46,176 nt of DNA from an uncultured Oscillospiraceae bacterium (GTDB lineage: Bacteria > Bacillota > Clostridia > Oscillospirales > Acutalibacteraceae), in the NCBI GenBank assembly GCA_900554535.1, contig USIA01000003.1:1-46176 (forward strand). Direction: 5' to 3'. The translations under genes were made by a program, and so were the position numbers. Of this stretch, positions 38,204-46,176 are shown piece after piece. The first letter of the stretch is position 1; the number at the start of each line of letters is the position of its first letter. The notes beneath the pieces were generated by a model, which saw only the letters and a list, made by a program, of their open reading frames with translations, was not told the origin of the DNA and searched no databases.

Positions 38204-41116
38204 ATGAAGATTGGACTTGACGTCGGTTCCACGACCATCAAATGCGTGGTGCTCGACGACAGTAACCAAATCGTATATAAATCCTATGAACGACATTTTT
38301 CACAGATCACAGAAAAAATGACAGAGTTGCTCACCAAAGTTCGCAAAGAGGTGATCGGCGGCAACCAGGCGCAACTGACGGTCTCCGGTTCCGCCGGTAT
38401 GGGTATCAGCGACACCTGCAACCTTCCTTTTGTGCAGGAGGTTTACGCGACGCGTATAGCAACGGGTCGGCTGTATCCAGACACGGACTGCATCATCGAA
38501 CTGGGCGGTGAGGATGCGAAGATTCTGTTTTTGACAGGTGGAACTGAGGTCCGCATGAATGGTACCTGCGCAGGCGGCACAGGCGCCTTCATTGATCAGA
38601 TGGCGACGCTTTTGAATGTATCTTTGGAAGAGCTGGATAAGCTTTCGGAGAGCTATGAGAAAATTTACACGATCGCCTCCCGCTGCGGTGTATTTGCAAA
38701 GACGGATATTCAACCGCTGCTCAATCAGGGTGCACGTAAAAGCGATGTTTCCGCCAGCATCTTTGCCGCAGTTGCCAACCAGACGATTGCTGGCCTCGCG
38801 CAAGGACGCCCAATCCAAGGAAATGTGCTTTACCTGGGCGGCCCGCTGACATTTCTGAAGGGCTTGCGCAGAGCGTTTGATACAGCGCTGCATACCAAGG
38901 GCCTTTGCCCAGAAAATAGTCTTTATTTTGTCGCCTTGGGTGCGGCCTTCAGCAGTGAAATCCAGATTGACTTGGACACGGCTTTGGAACGCATCTCCAA
39001 GTATGGCGTGAGTGGCAATTTCCGCAGCATTGAGCCGCTGTTCCGGAATCAGGATGAATATGACGCTTTTGTGGAGCGCCACAGCAAATGCAAGGCGCCT
39101 CGCGGCGATCTGATGACCTATAAAGGCCCGATTTATCTGGGCATCGATTCCGGTTCTACCACCATTAAAGCAGTGGTCATGGGCAGCGACGGCCAGGTGT
39201 TGGACAGCTTCTACCGCAGCAATGCGGGCAATCCGGTTTCCATTTGCCGGGAATATCTGCTGGGGCTTTATGAAAAGCGCCAGGACTTGACTTTTACGGC
39301 AGCGGCGGTGACTGGTTATGGCGAGGAACTGCTTAAGAATGCCTTTAACCTGGACTTTGGCATTGTGGAAACTATCGCCCACTTCACCGCTGCAAAGCGC
39401 TTTATGCCTAACGTCGACTTTGTCATCGACATCGGCGGTCAGGATATGAAATGCTTTAAAATCCGGAACGGCGCCATTGATAATATCTTTTTGAATGAGG
39501 CCTGTTCCTCTGGCTGCGGTTCCTTTTTGCAAACTTTTGCGAACACGCTGGGATATGACATTGCGGATTTTGCAAAACTTGGGTTGTTTGCAAAGCATCC
39601 CGTCGACTTGGGCAGCCGCTGCACAGTCTTTATGAACAGTCAGGTCAAGCAGGCGCAGAAGGACGGCGCGACGGTGGCGGATATTTCCGCCGGTCTGTCT
39701 GTCAGTGTAGTCAAAAATGCACTTTATAAAGTAATCCGGGCCAATTCACCCCAAGAACTCGGACAGCATGTAGTGGTTCAGGGCGGCACGTTCCTGAACG
39801 ATGCGGTTCTGCGCGCATTTGAGCAGGAAATGCATGTGCAGGTGGTGCGCCCGGATATTTCCGGATTGATGGGCGCTTATGGCGCAGCGGTCTATGCCAT
39901 GCAGAAGTCCCTGCGCCGTGAGGGCAGTAGTTCCATGATTGCGCGGGAAGCACTCGAGCACTTCAAACACGAGGTCAAGGTAACGAACTGCGGTATGTGC
40001 AGCAATAACTGCCGCCTGACCGTCAATATTTTTGATGGCGGACGCCGGTTCATCGGAGGTAACCGGTGCGAACGTCCGGTTACAAAACGCAGCAGCAATG
40101 GGGAACAGTTGGATCTGTATGCCTATAAATTGCAGAAGCTGTGCTCCTATAAACCGGTGCTTGCCGCCAAACGCGGGAAAATTGGCATTCCAATGGGGCT
40201 GAATATGTATGAGCTGCTGCCTTTCTGGCACACTTTCTTTACCTTGCTCGGCTTTGAGGTGGTGACCTCTCCCCTCTCTACGCGGGAATTGTATCTGGAA
40301 GGACAGGTTACGATTCCGAGCGATACGGTCTGTTTCCCGGCAAAGCTGATGCATGGCCATGTTCTGCGCCTGCTGGACGAGGGCGTGGATACCATTTTTT
40401 ATCCATGCATGAGCTATAATTTCGATGAGCACAAAAGCGATAATCACTATAATTGTCCGGTCGTTGCGTATTATCCGGAAGTGATTGCGGCCAACACCCA
40501 GCGTTTGGAAGGTAAAAAATTTATCCATGAGTATGTGGGAATTCACCGGCCGCATGACTTCCCGAAAAAGATGCTCAAAATTTTGAAGTCTTATGGATTT
40601 ACGGACATCAGCAGCAAAGAAATTCACATTGCCGCCAACGCAGCCTATCGTGCCTACCATGATTATATGAACGATGTGCATCGAAAAGGCGATGCAATTA
40701 TTCAGGAGGCGCGCCTGGAGCACAAGCAGATTATTGTCCTTGCCGGACGGCCGTATCACCTGGATCCGGAGATCAACCATGGCATCAATAAACTGATTAC
40801 CAGTTTAGGCGCTGCCGTCGTTTCGGAAGACGTGGTCGCCGCACATCAGGCCAAAGAACCAGTCCACGTACTCAACCAGTGGACGTACCATGCGCGTCTA
40901 TATTCCGCGGCAGAATATGTGACCACGCAGTCGGATATGAATCTGGTGCAGCTTGTCTCGTTTGGCTGCGGCCTGGATGCGGTTACCACGGATGAAGTGC
41001 GCAGTATCTTGGAAGCGAAGGATAAAATCTATACGCAAATAAAGATCGACGAAATCACCAATTTGGGCGCTGTGAAGATCCGGCTGCGCAGTCTCTTCGC
41101 CGCCCTGGAACAGTGA
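38204..41116 (+). CDS. Acyl-CoA dehydratase activase-related protein, tandem BadF/HgdC ATPase domains
   Basis: A 970-residue protein with two ASKHA-type activator domains related to HgdC/BadF. The first (about 1-270) starts MKIGLDVGSTTIKCVVLDD and has NGTCAGGTGAFID and SRCGVFAKTDIQPLL, with the Cys pair that in HgdC bridges a [4Fe-4S] cluster between subunits. The second (about 315-590) starts IYLGIDSGSTTIKAVVMG and repeats both motifs (NEACSSGCGSFL, SRCTVFMNSQ). The rest (about 620-970) is the DUF2229-type part with a CGMCSNNCRL cysteine motif. ATG 38204 follows AAAGGGGAA. Such proteins couple ATP hydrolysis to low-potential electron transfer; the target enzyme is not known. The next gene completes the usual single-chain form. 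Confidence 0.88.
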   Translation: MKIGLDVGSTTIKCVVLDDSNQIVYKSYERHFSQITEKMTELLTKVRKEVIGGNQAQLTVSGSAGMGISDTCNLPFVQEVYATRIATGRLYPDTDCIIELGGEDAKILFLTGGTEVRMNGTCAGGTGAFIDQMATLLNVSLEELDKLSESYEKIYTIASRCGVFAKTDIQPLLNQGARKSDVSASIFAAVANQTIAGLAQGRPIQGNVLYLGGPLTFLKGLRRAFDTALHTKGLCPENSLYFVALGAAFSSEIQIDLDTALERISKYGVSGNFRSIEPLFRNQDEYDAFVERHSKCKAPRGDLMTYKGPIYLGIDSGSTTIKAVVMGSDGQVLDSFYRSNAGNPVSICREYLLGLYEKRQDLTFTAAAVTGYGEELLKNAFNLDFGIVETIAHFTAAKRFMPNVDFVIDIGGQDMKCFKIRNGAIDNIFLNEACSSGCGSFLQTFANTLGYDIADFAKLGLFAKHPVDLGSRCTVFMNSQVKQAQKDGATVADISAGLSVSVVKNALYKVIRANSPQELGQHVVVQGGTFLNDAVLRAFEQEMHVQVVRPDISGLMGAYGAAVYAMQKSLRREGSSSMIAREALEHFKHEVKVTNCGMCSNNCRLTVNIFDGGRRFIGGNRCERPVTKRSSNGEQLDLYAYKLQKLCSYKPVLAAKRGKIGIPMGLNMYELLPFWHTFFTLLGFEVVTSPLSTRELYLEGQVTIPSDTVCFPAKLMHGHVLRLLDEGVDTIFYPCMSYNFDEHKSDNHYNCPVVAYYPEVIAANTQRLEGKKFIHEYVGIHRPHDFPKKMLKILKSYGFTDISSKEIHIAANAAYRAYHDYMNDVHRKGDAIIQEARLEHKQIIVLAGRPYHLDPEINHGINKLITSLGAAVVSEDVVAAHQAKEPVHVLNQWTYHARLYSAAEYVTTQSDMNLVQLVSFGCGLDAVTTDEVRSILEAKDKIYTQIKIDEITNLGAVKIRLRSLFAALEQ

Positions 41117-41125
41117 GGTGCAGCA

Positions 41126-42412
41126 ATGGCTGAATTGGTATATGACAAGACCGGGCGTCTGATTTTTACAAAAGAAATGAAAGAGGAATACACCATCCTC
41201 TGCCCCATGATGCTTCCGGTGCATTTTAAGCTGTTTGTCAGCGTATTGCGGAATTCCGGTTATAAAATTGAATTGTTGGAAAATGATGGGCCTGCCATTG
41301 TGCAGGAAGGGTTAAAATATGTCCACAACGATGCCTGCTACCCTGCCCTGCTTGTCATCGGGCAGTTTCTGGACGCGCTGCATTCCGGTAAGTACGATAT
41401 TAACCGTACGGCGCTCATTATCACGCAGACAGGCGGCGGCTGCCGCGCCAGCAATTACATCCACTTGCTGCGTAAGGCGCTGCACCGCGCTGGGCTGGAC
41501 CAGGTGCCGGTGATTAGTCTGAACCTGGCTGGCCTCGAAAAGAACCCCGGTTTTTCCATCAACCTGGACATTATCCGCAAGCTGCTGGCTGGCGTTGTCT
41601 ATGGTGATACGTTGATGTGCCTGAGAAATCAAATCAAGCCCTATGAAATCAAAAGAGGGCAAACAGATGCCTTGTTGGATCACTGGACCGAGCAGCTCAA
41701 CGAACAGCTCAATCATGGTCATGGCATCGGCATGGGCGCACAGAAGAAGAATCTGCAGCGGATTATGCAGGATTTTGCGGCTATTCCCGTCCAGAAGGTC
41801 CCGAAGGTGCGGGTCGGCATTGTCGGTGAAATTTATGTCAAATACGCTGCCTTTGCGAATAACCACCTGGAAGATTTCCTCGCATCGCAGGACTGCGAGG
41901 TCAATGTGCCAGGCCTGATGAATTTCCTGATCTTTATGGTCGGCCACAGCCTGGATGACATTCATCTGTATGGCGGCAATCCGGCCAAACTGGTGCTTGT
42001 CAAGCTTTTGTTCCAATATGTGACAGCCATGCAGCATTCCATTACAGATGCGTTTAAACCGTATCCGCAGTTTTTGGCACCCACGGAATTTGCTCATGTC
42101 AAGGAACTGGTGAAGGGCGTCATTGGGTATGGCGCGAAAATGGGCGAAGGCTGGCTCCTGACGGCGGAAATGTTGGAATTGGCTGAATGCGGCTTTGAAA
42201 ACATCATCTGCGCCCAGCCCTTTGGCTGCCTGCCGAACCATATTGTCGGCAAAGGGATGATCCGCAAAATCAAGACAATGAATCCGGAAGCAAACATTGT
42301 CCCCATTGATTATGACCCAAGCGCCACAGAAGTGAATCAGGAAAACCGCATTAAACTCATGCTGGCAGTTGCCCGCGAAAATTTAAAAAAGGCAAATCCC
42401 AATGCCACGTGA
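41126..42412 (+). CDS. Acyl-CoA dehydratase activase-related protein, HgdB-like C-terminal part
   Basis: A 428-residue protein beginning 9 bases after the activase gene, with a GAGG site. Its sequence (VHNDACYPALLVIGQFLDAL, TQTGGGCRASNYIHLLRKAL, VGIVGEIYVKYAAFANNHLE, CAQPFGCLPNHIVGKGMIRK) corresponds to the last third of the roughly 1400-residue activase proteins of many Clostridia. It resembles the dehydratase component fold with its Cys-based cluster sites. Here it is a separate gene, so the function is probably performed by a two-subunit complex. The physiological reaction is unknown. Confidence 0.83.
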   Translation: MAELVYDKTGRLIFTKEMKEEYTILCPMMLPVHFKLFVSVLRNSGYKIELLENDGPAIVQEGLKYVHNDACYPALLVIGQFLDALHSGKYDINRTALIITQTGGGCRASNYIHLLRKALHRAGLDQVPVISLNLAGLEKNPGFSINLDIIRKLLAGVVYGDTLMCLRNQIKPYEIKRGQTDALLDHWTEQLNEQLNHGHGIGMGAQKKNLQRIMQDFAAIPVQKVPKVRVGIVGEIYVKYAAFANNHLEDFLASQDCEVNVPGLMNFLIFMVGHSLDDIHLYGGNPAKLVLVKLLFQYVTAMQHSITDAFKPYPQFLAPTEFAHVKELVKGVIGYGAKMGEGWLLTAEMLELAECGFENIICAQPFGCLPNHIVGKGMIRKIKTMNPEANIVPIDYDPSATEVNQENRIKLMLAVARENLKKANPNAT

Positions 42413-42442
42413 CGCCACTCAAGAAAAGGAAGGATTTCTGTC

Positions 42443-43699
42443 ATGAGCCAGGACCGCTGCGCCGAAATCCACGCGCTGGAGAATGATTTGGAGCGGGACT
42501 GCCACAGTCCGGCTCGCGACGGCGTGCGCCGCCGCCTTTATCCCATCACCATTGTTTGTGTTACAGTGGTGGCGCTGGGCGTGCGGCTGGCCTGCTATCC
42601 ATACTCCGGTAGTGATATGGTTGGCAGTCTTCAGGTCTGGTATACCCAGCTGCATGCCAATGGATTGGGCGTAAATCCGACCGGTTGTGACTATAACCTC
42701 CCCTATCTGACCATCCTGTACCTATTGGGCCAGGTCACCGATTATGCTATGGTTGCGGTAAAAACGTTTTCTGTGATTTGTGATTTTGGTTTGGCAGTTT
42801 CAAGCGCGCGTCTGATTTGCACGATGTTGGGTGCAAAACACCCGCGTCGCCGCCTTATTTCCACAGTCACCTATGCGGTGGTGCTCTTTCTTCCGGAAGT
42901 TGTACTCAATAGCGGGCTCTGGGGACAGTGCGATGTGCTTTATACAACCTTCTGTGTGTTGGCAATGACCTGTTTGGTCAAACGAAACATGGTTCCGGCG
43001 TTTCTCTTCATGGGGGTGGGGTTGGCATTCAAATTGCAGGCTGTGTTTCTCCTTCCAATCTTTATTCTGGTTTGTCTGTCGGACAGAAAGTGCCGGTTGT
43101 GGTATTTTCTGTTCGTTCCCGGGGTTATGCTCGCAACGGCGATCCCGGCTGCCATGGCGGGCCGCTCCATCTGGGAAGCCTTTACCATCTATTTGACGCA
43201 ACAGATCGGTCGAAAAGTCCTGACCTCCGGATGCCCCAATTTGTATAGCTTTATTTTGCCGATGGCCAGTTACGATGCCTTTGCCTGCATCGGTATTCTT
43301 CTGTTAGTAGGCATCCTGCTGCTTGCTGCCATTATGGTGATGCGTGCTGGACGCCGGTTGTGCGCTGGAGAGCAGCTTTTGCTTGGCGTCTGGTGCAGCT
43401 TTTTGTGTGTCTATTTCCTGCCCAATATGCACGAGCGTTACACTTATCTGACAGATCTTTTGCTGACTCTGCTGGCGATTTACACACGCAGGCGCGGGGA
43501 CATGCTCTGTGCGATTGTGAGTATCGCGGTCTCTTCGATTTCACAGATTCAGTATTTGTTCAATACGGCGACCCTGCCGGATTGGGCCTGGGCTCTGGTG
43601 CGGCTGGGCTGCCTGTTGTATTTGACGGTCCGGGTGCTCTATGCATTGGTCCCAGAATTATTGGCGCACGGGAACATTTCCGCTCATCCAAACGTATAA
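42443..43699 (+). CDS. GT-C-fold membrane glycosyltransferase
   Basis: A 418-residue protein with about ten TM helices and the features of polyprenyl-phosphate-sugar-dependent mannosyltransferase-like (Gpi18/DUF2029-type) enzymes. These include an acidic first external loop (YSGSDMVGSLQVWY), the NSGLWGQCDVLYTTF segment, ALAFKLQAV-like GLAFKLQAVFLLPI, and the late NMHERYTYL motif. It would transfer a sugar from a lipid carrier on the outer face of the membrane to a wall or surface glycan. A cytoplasmic N-terminal tail of about 30 residues is rich in charge. GGAAGGA precedes ATG 42443. The next gene is its close paralogue. Confidence 0.8.
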   Translation: MSQDRCAEIHALENDLERDCHSPARDGVRRRLYPITIVCVTVVALGVRLACYPYSGSDMVGSLQVWYTQLHANGLGVNPTGCDYNLPYLTILYLLGQVTDYAMVAVKTFSVICDFGLAVSSARLICTMLGAKHPRRRLISTVTYAVVLFLPEVVLNSGLWGQCDVLYTTFCVLAMTCLVKRNMVPAFLFMGVGLAFKLQAVFLLPIFILVCLSDRKCRLWYFLFVPGVMLATAIPAAMAGRSIWEAFTIYLTQQIGRKVLTSGCPNLYSFILPMASYDAFACIGILLLVGILLLAAIMVMRAGRRLCAGEQLLLGVWCSFLCVYFLPNMHERYTYLTDLLLTLLAIYTRRRGDMLCAIVSIAVSSISQIQYLFNTATLPDWAWALVRLGCLLYLTVRVLYALVPELLAHGNISAHPNV

Positions 43700-43839
43700 T
43701 GCGTAGATGGGGAATTTACAATTTTCCTGGCACTTTTACTGAGAAACCTTTCTGTGCTAGATAGGTATTCGATTCGGATGCCATATTCATAAAGCCAGAT
43801 GGATTTTTAAAATTTACCGAAAAGGCTGTGATAAAAACC

Positions 43840-45117
43840 ATGAATCTGAAAAGACGAGAAAACAATGGAACTGTTCCCCGACAGCGTGCGCCTGAGACGC
43901 AGGTGGGATATTCGCAGGACAGCAGCAGCCCGATTCGGGACTTTGTACGCCGCCATTTGTTTGTGATTGTGGTCTTGTGTATCACGATTGCGGCGCTCGG
44001 ATTGCGGATGTCGGCCTATTACTTCCGCAGCGGGGATTTCAACGGCTTTCTGAGTGTATGGTACCGGGACTTACAGGCAGGCGGCCTTGGCATCCGGCCG
44101 AAGAGCTGCAACTACAGCCCTGCCTATGTAACGATCCTCTATCTATTGGGGCAAATTACCGATAATTCGCTGGCTTCCATCAAAGCGGTTTCCATCTGCT
44201 TTGATTTTGCCATGGCGGCTTCCGGCGCATGGTTGGTGAGTAGGCTGCTAGAAGCGACGCATCCACACCGCAGGTTGCTCTGCACTTTGACCTATACGGT
44301 GCTGCTCCTGCTGCCGGAGGTCGTACTGAACAGCGGCGTCTGGGCGCAATGTGACGCCATCTACACCACATTTTGCATTTTGGCCATTGCTTTTTTGATA
44401 AGACGCCAGATGGTGCCAGCATTCCTTTTAATGGGCCTTGCGCTTGCTTTTAAACTTCAGGCCATTTTTGTGCTTCCTTTGTTCATACTGGTCTGGTTGT
44501 CAGATAAGAAGTGCCATCTGTTACATTTTTTGTTGATTCCAGGGGCCATGTTGGTGACCGGCATTCCCACAGCAATAGCGGGGCGCCCAATCTGGGAGGT
44601 CTTTACGGTCTATGTAACGCAGCAGGCAGGCAAAGTACGGCTGATGAATGCAAACTGCCCGAATCTGTATAGCTTCCTGACACCGAATGAGATTGATGCC
44701 GCGTCCCATGCAGATTATGCTATTTTCGGGCCCTTTGCGGTCATTTTAACGTTGATCCTGATGGGACTGGCCGCTGCATTGGTTCTGCGCGCAGGGCGCA
44801 GGCTTGACGGAGAAGAGCAGGTGCTGCTTGGTGCCTTGTGCAGCTTTTTGTGTGTCTTTTTCCTACCCAATATGCACGAGCGTTACATTTATCCGACCGA
44901 TCTGTTGCTTTGCCTGTTGGCACTTTATACACGCAAGCGGGGGGATATCCTCTGTGCAGCGCTGTGTATGGCGGTTTCGACCATCTCCCAAACCAATTTC
45001 CTGTTTCATATTCAGACAGCGCCAAACTGGGCCTTGGCCCTGGTGCGGTTGGGCTGTCTGCTGTATTTGACGGTCCGGGTGCTTCGCCGGTTGGCACCGG
45101 AAGTCCTGAAACGATAG
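43840..45117 (+). CDS. GT-C-fold membrane glycosyltransferase (tandem paralogue)
   Basis: A 425-residue paralogue of the preceding gene, with the same order of segments (FRSGDFNGFLSVWY, NSGVWAQCDAIYTTF, LALAFKLQAIFVLP, NMHERYIYP, LVRLGCLLYLTVRVL). About half of the residues appear identical. The start is uncertain: GTG 43828 sits only 2 bases after AAAGG, ATG 43840 is about 14 bases after it. ATG is preferred here. The pair may act on different sugars or positions of one surface polymer. A strong terminator follows. Confidence 0.8.
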   Translation: MNLKRRENNGTVPRQRAPETQVGYSQDSSSPIRDFVRRHLFVIVVLCITIAALGLRMSAYYFRSGDFNGFLSVWYRDLQAGGLGIRPKSCNYSPAYVTILYLLGQITDNSLASIKAVSICFDFAMAASGAWLVSRLLEATHPHRRLLCTLTYTVLLLLPEVVLNSGVWAQCDAIYTTFCILAIAFLIRRQMVPAFLLMGLALAFKLQAIFVLPLFILVWLSDKKCHLLHFLLIPGAMLVTGIPTAIAGRPIWEVFTVYVTQQAGKVRLMNANCPNLYSFLTPNEIDAASHADYAIFGPFAVILTLILMGLAAALVLRAGRRLDGEEQVLLGALCSFLCVFFLPNMHERYIYPTDLLLCLLALYTRKRGDILCAALCMAVSTISQTNFLFHIQTAPNWALALVRLGCLLYLTVRVLRRLAPEVLKR

Positions 45118-45147
45118 GCTGCCTCCCCACAATCAATACAACAAACC

Positions 45148-45194
45148 AAAAGACGTCCTGGCTTTTAAGCGGTGAAAGTCAGGACGTCTTTTTT
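45148..45194 (+). terminator. Bidirectional terminator after the glycosyltransferase pair
   Basis: A long stem (45148-45165 with 45175-45192, one mismatch) flanked by A and T runs. It serves both converging genes. Confidence 0.9.
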
Positions 45195-45199
45195 CGATG

Positions 45200-46176
45200 T
45201 TATCGATCCCACTTTGTACAGAGTGCGAGCAGCTCTTCGGTAAAACGGTTCAGATCCTTGTTGGCGCCGCCTTCATTATGTTGGACGACCAGTTCCAAAC
45301 GCTTTTGTGCCTGCTGGAGACGGGCATAAGCAGCAGAGTAATGACGGCCTCCCTGTGACATGGCAATCATAGCGCGCTTCGGATGCAAGCGTTCTGGAGG
45401 GACCCCCTCATCCGTAAAGCGCCCGGTCAATAGATCGAACGAAGCGGAAAAGTCCGGTGCGACGGCGTCATAACCGCGCATGCACAATTCAGACGTGAAG
45501 GCTTCGCAGCAGGTGCGTTCACCATGGACAACAAACAACTTCTGCGGCCGCTGGCGGAAGGCGTCAATCCACGCAAGCAGCCCTGTGTGATCCGCATGTC
45601 CGGAAAGTCCACGGAAATTAAAAATATGCGCTTTAACCGCGATCTGTTCTCCAAATAGCTTTACGCTGTCCATTCCGTCCAGCAGCATGCGTCCCAGCGT
45701 TCCGTTCGCCTGGTAGCCGACAAATACGATGGCGCATTCCGGACGCCAAAGGTTATGCTTGAGGTGATGCCGAATGCGACCAGCTTCGCACATGCCGCTG
45801 GAGGAAATGATGACTTTCGGCACACCATCCGTATTCAGGGCTTTGGATTCCTCGACGCTTGTCGTGATGTTCAGGTTTTCAAAGCGGAGCGGCTCATAGC
45901 CATTCTCAATCAGCGTGGCTGTTTCTTCATCTGCATAGCCGTGCAGGTTGCCGCTGTAAATTGCGGTTGCCTCCGAGGCAAGCGGCGAATCGACATAGAC
46001 CGGAAAATTGGGATTGCGCGGTGTCATATGGCGTTCCTTGATCTCACGGATAAAATAGAGCAGTTCCTGCGTGCGCCCCACGGCAAACGACGGAATTACG
46101 ACATTGCCGCCATTGGCAAGGGTATTATCAATAATGTCGGCCAGCGGCTTCCGGTAATCCGTCATGTGGTCGTGCT
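45200..46176 (-). CDS. Beta-CASP metallo-beta-lactamase RNase-like protein (N-terminus beyond window)
   Basis: The frame stops at 45200 and is still open at the right edge: upstream of the ATG at 46165 it reads HDH with no stop, so that Met is internal. The visible 325 residues hold the beta-CASP part and the last metal motifs: NGGNVVIPSFAVGRTQELLYFI, VIISSSGMCEAGRIRHHLKHNL and the RMMBL-type FRGLSGHADHTGLLAWI. They resemble the archaeal-type CPSF/YSH1-like MBL proteins also found in anaerobic bacteria, which act on RNA. A C-terminal extension of about 100 residues rich in charge ends the protein. The DXH metal-binding half is outside the window. Confidence 0.87.
   Translation of the reverse strand, partial: HDHMTDYRKPLADIIDNTLANGGNVVIPSFAVGRTQELLYFIREIKERHMTPRNPNFPVYVDSPLASEATAIYSGNLHGYADEETATLIENGYEPLRFENLNITTSVEESKALNTDGVPKVIISSSGMCEAGRIRHHLKHNLWRPECAIVFVGYQANGTLGRMLLDGMDSVKLFGEQIAVKAHIFNFRGLSGHADHTGLLAWIDAFRQRPQKLFVVHGERTCCEAFTSELCMRGYDAVAPDFSASFDLLTGRFTDEGVPPERLHPKRAMIAMSQGGRHYSAAYARLQQAQKRLELVVQHNEGGANKDLNRFTEELLALCTKWDR

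Noticed and set aside
38300..42241. Long minus-strand frames of 309-432 codons over the activase genes
   Set aside because: They are antisense shadows; the plus strand carries complete conserved domains with ribosome sites.

Overview
The window looks like chromosomal DNA of a strictly anaerobic, fermentative Clostridia member, most likely Oscillospirales/Ruminococcaceae-like; that placement is inferred from gene content, not from a marker gene. Pointers are the complete [FeFe]-hydrogenase maturation set (TM1266-like regulator, hydE, hydG, hydF), an oxygen-sensitive Fe-S L-serine dehydratase (sdaAB/sdaAA), a split transketolase, a BceRS-BceAB peptide-stress module, a flavin reductase-rubredoxin fusion, a 2-hydroxyglutaryl-CoA-dehydratase-activator-like pair, and Gram-positive sigma-A promoters and SOS box. 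No phage, IS element, CRISPR array or rRNA was seen.

Layout. 1-1.3 kb: 5' part of a secreted Ig-like repeat protein (minus, runs off the left edge), divergent from sdaAB-sdaAA (1.4-3.0 kb). 3.1-7.7 kb: ABC permease, ABC ATPase, histidine kinase and response regulator on the minus strand. 7.8-11.8 kb: an SRAP protein, a membrane-anchored cohesin-like/cadherin-like surface protein and a coiled-coil NlpC/P60 cell-wall hydrolase. 12 kb: tRNA-Ala(GGC), then a CorC/HlyC-type CBS membrane protein. 13.6-15.4 kb: split transketolase. 15.5-16.3 kb: heavily decayed ABC exporter. 16.4-19.7 kb: rubredoxin-fused flavin reductase, rarA and a glyA carrying a one-base frameshift. 19.9-21.9 kb: nth, a cysteine hydrolase and a HAD phosphatase as an overlapping operon. 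22.0-24.1 kb: a radical-SAM/HhH protein and its usual partner protein, with a LexA-type palindrome at the promoter. 24.1-28.3 kb: the hyd maturation operon behind a leader ending in an intrinsic terminator. 28.7-37.5 kb: a minus-strand accessory cluster of flavodoxins, iron-sulfur flavoproteins, lipoprotein esterases, an iron alcohol dehydrogenase, a DUF4405 membrane protein and a LysR regulator. 37.7 kb: tRNA-Leu(UAA). 38.2-42.4 kb: the CoA-dehydratase-activase pair. 42.4-45.1 kb: two tandem GT-C membrane glycosyltransferase paralogues. 45.2 kb to the right edge: 3' part of a beta-CASP metallo-beta-lactamase RNase-like gene.

The strongest less-described signals are: (1) the radical SAM/HhH DNA-metabolism pair under an SOS-like operator; (2) a terminator/antiterminator leader before the hydrogenase-maturation operon that matches no riboswitch I know; and (3) two copies of a 42-bp promoter element (35/42 identical), each at the same distance from a TATAAT and each heading one of two operons beside the LysR gene. 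Together these suggest a two-operon regulon of exported redox proteins and esterases.
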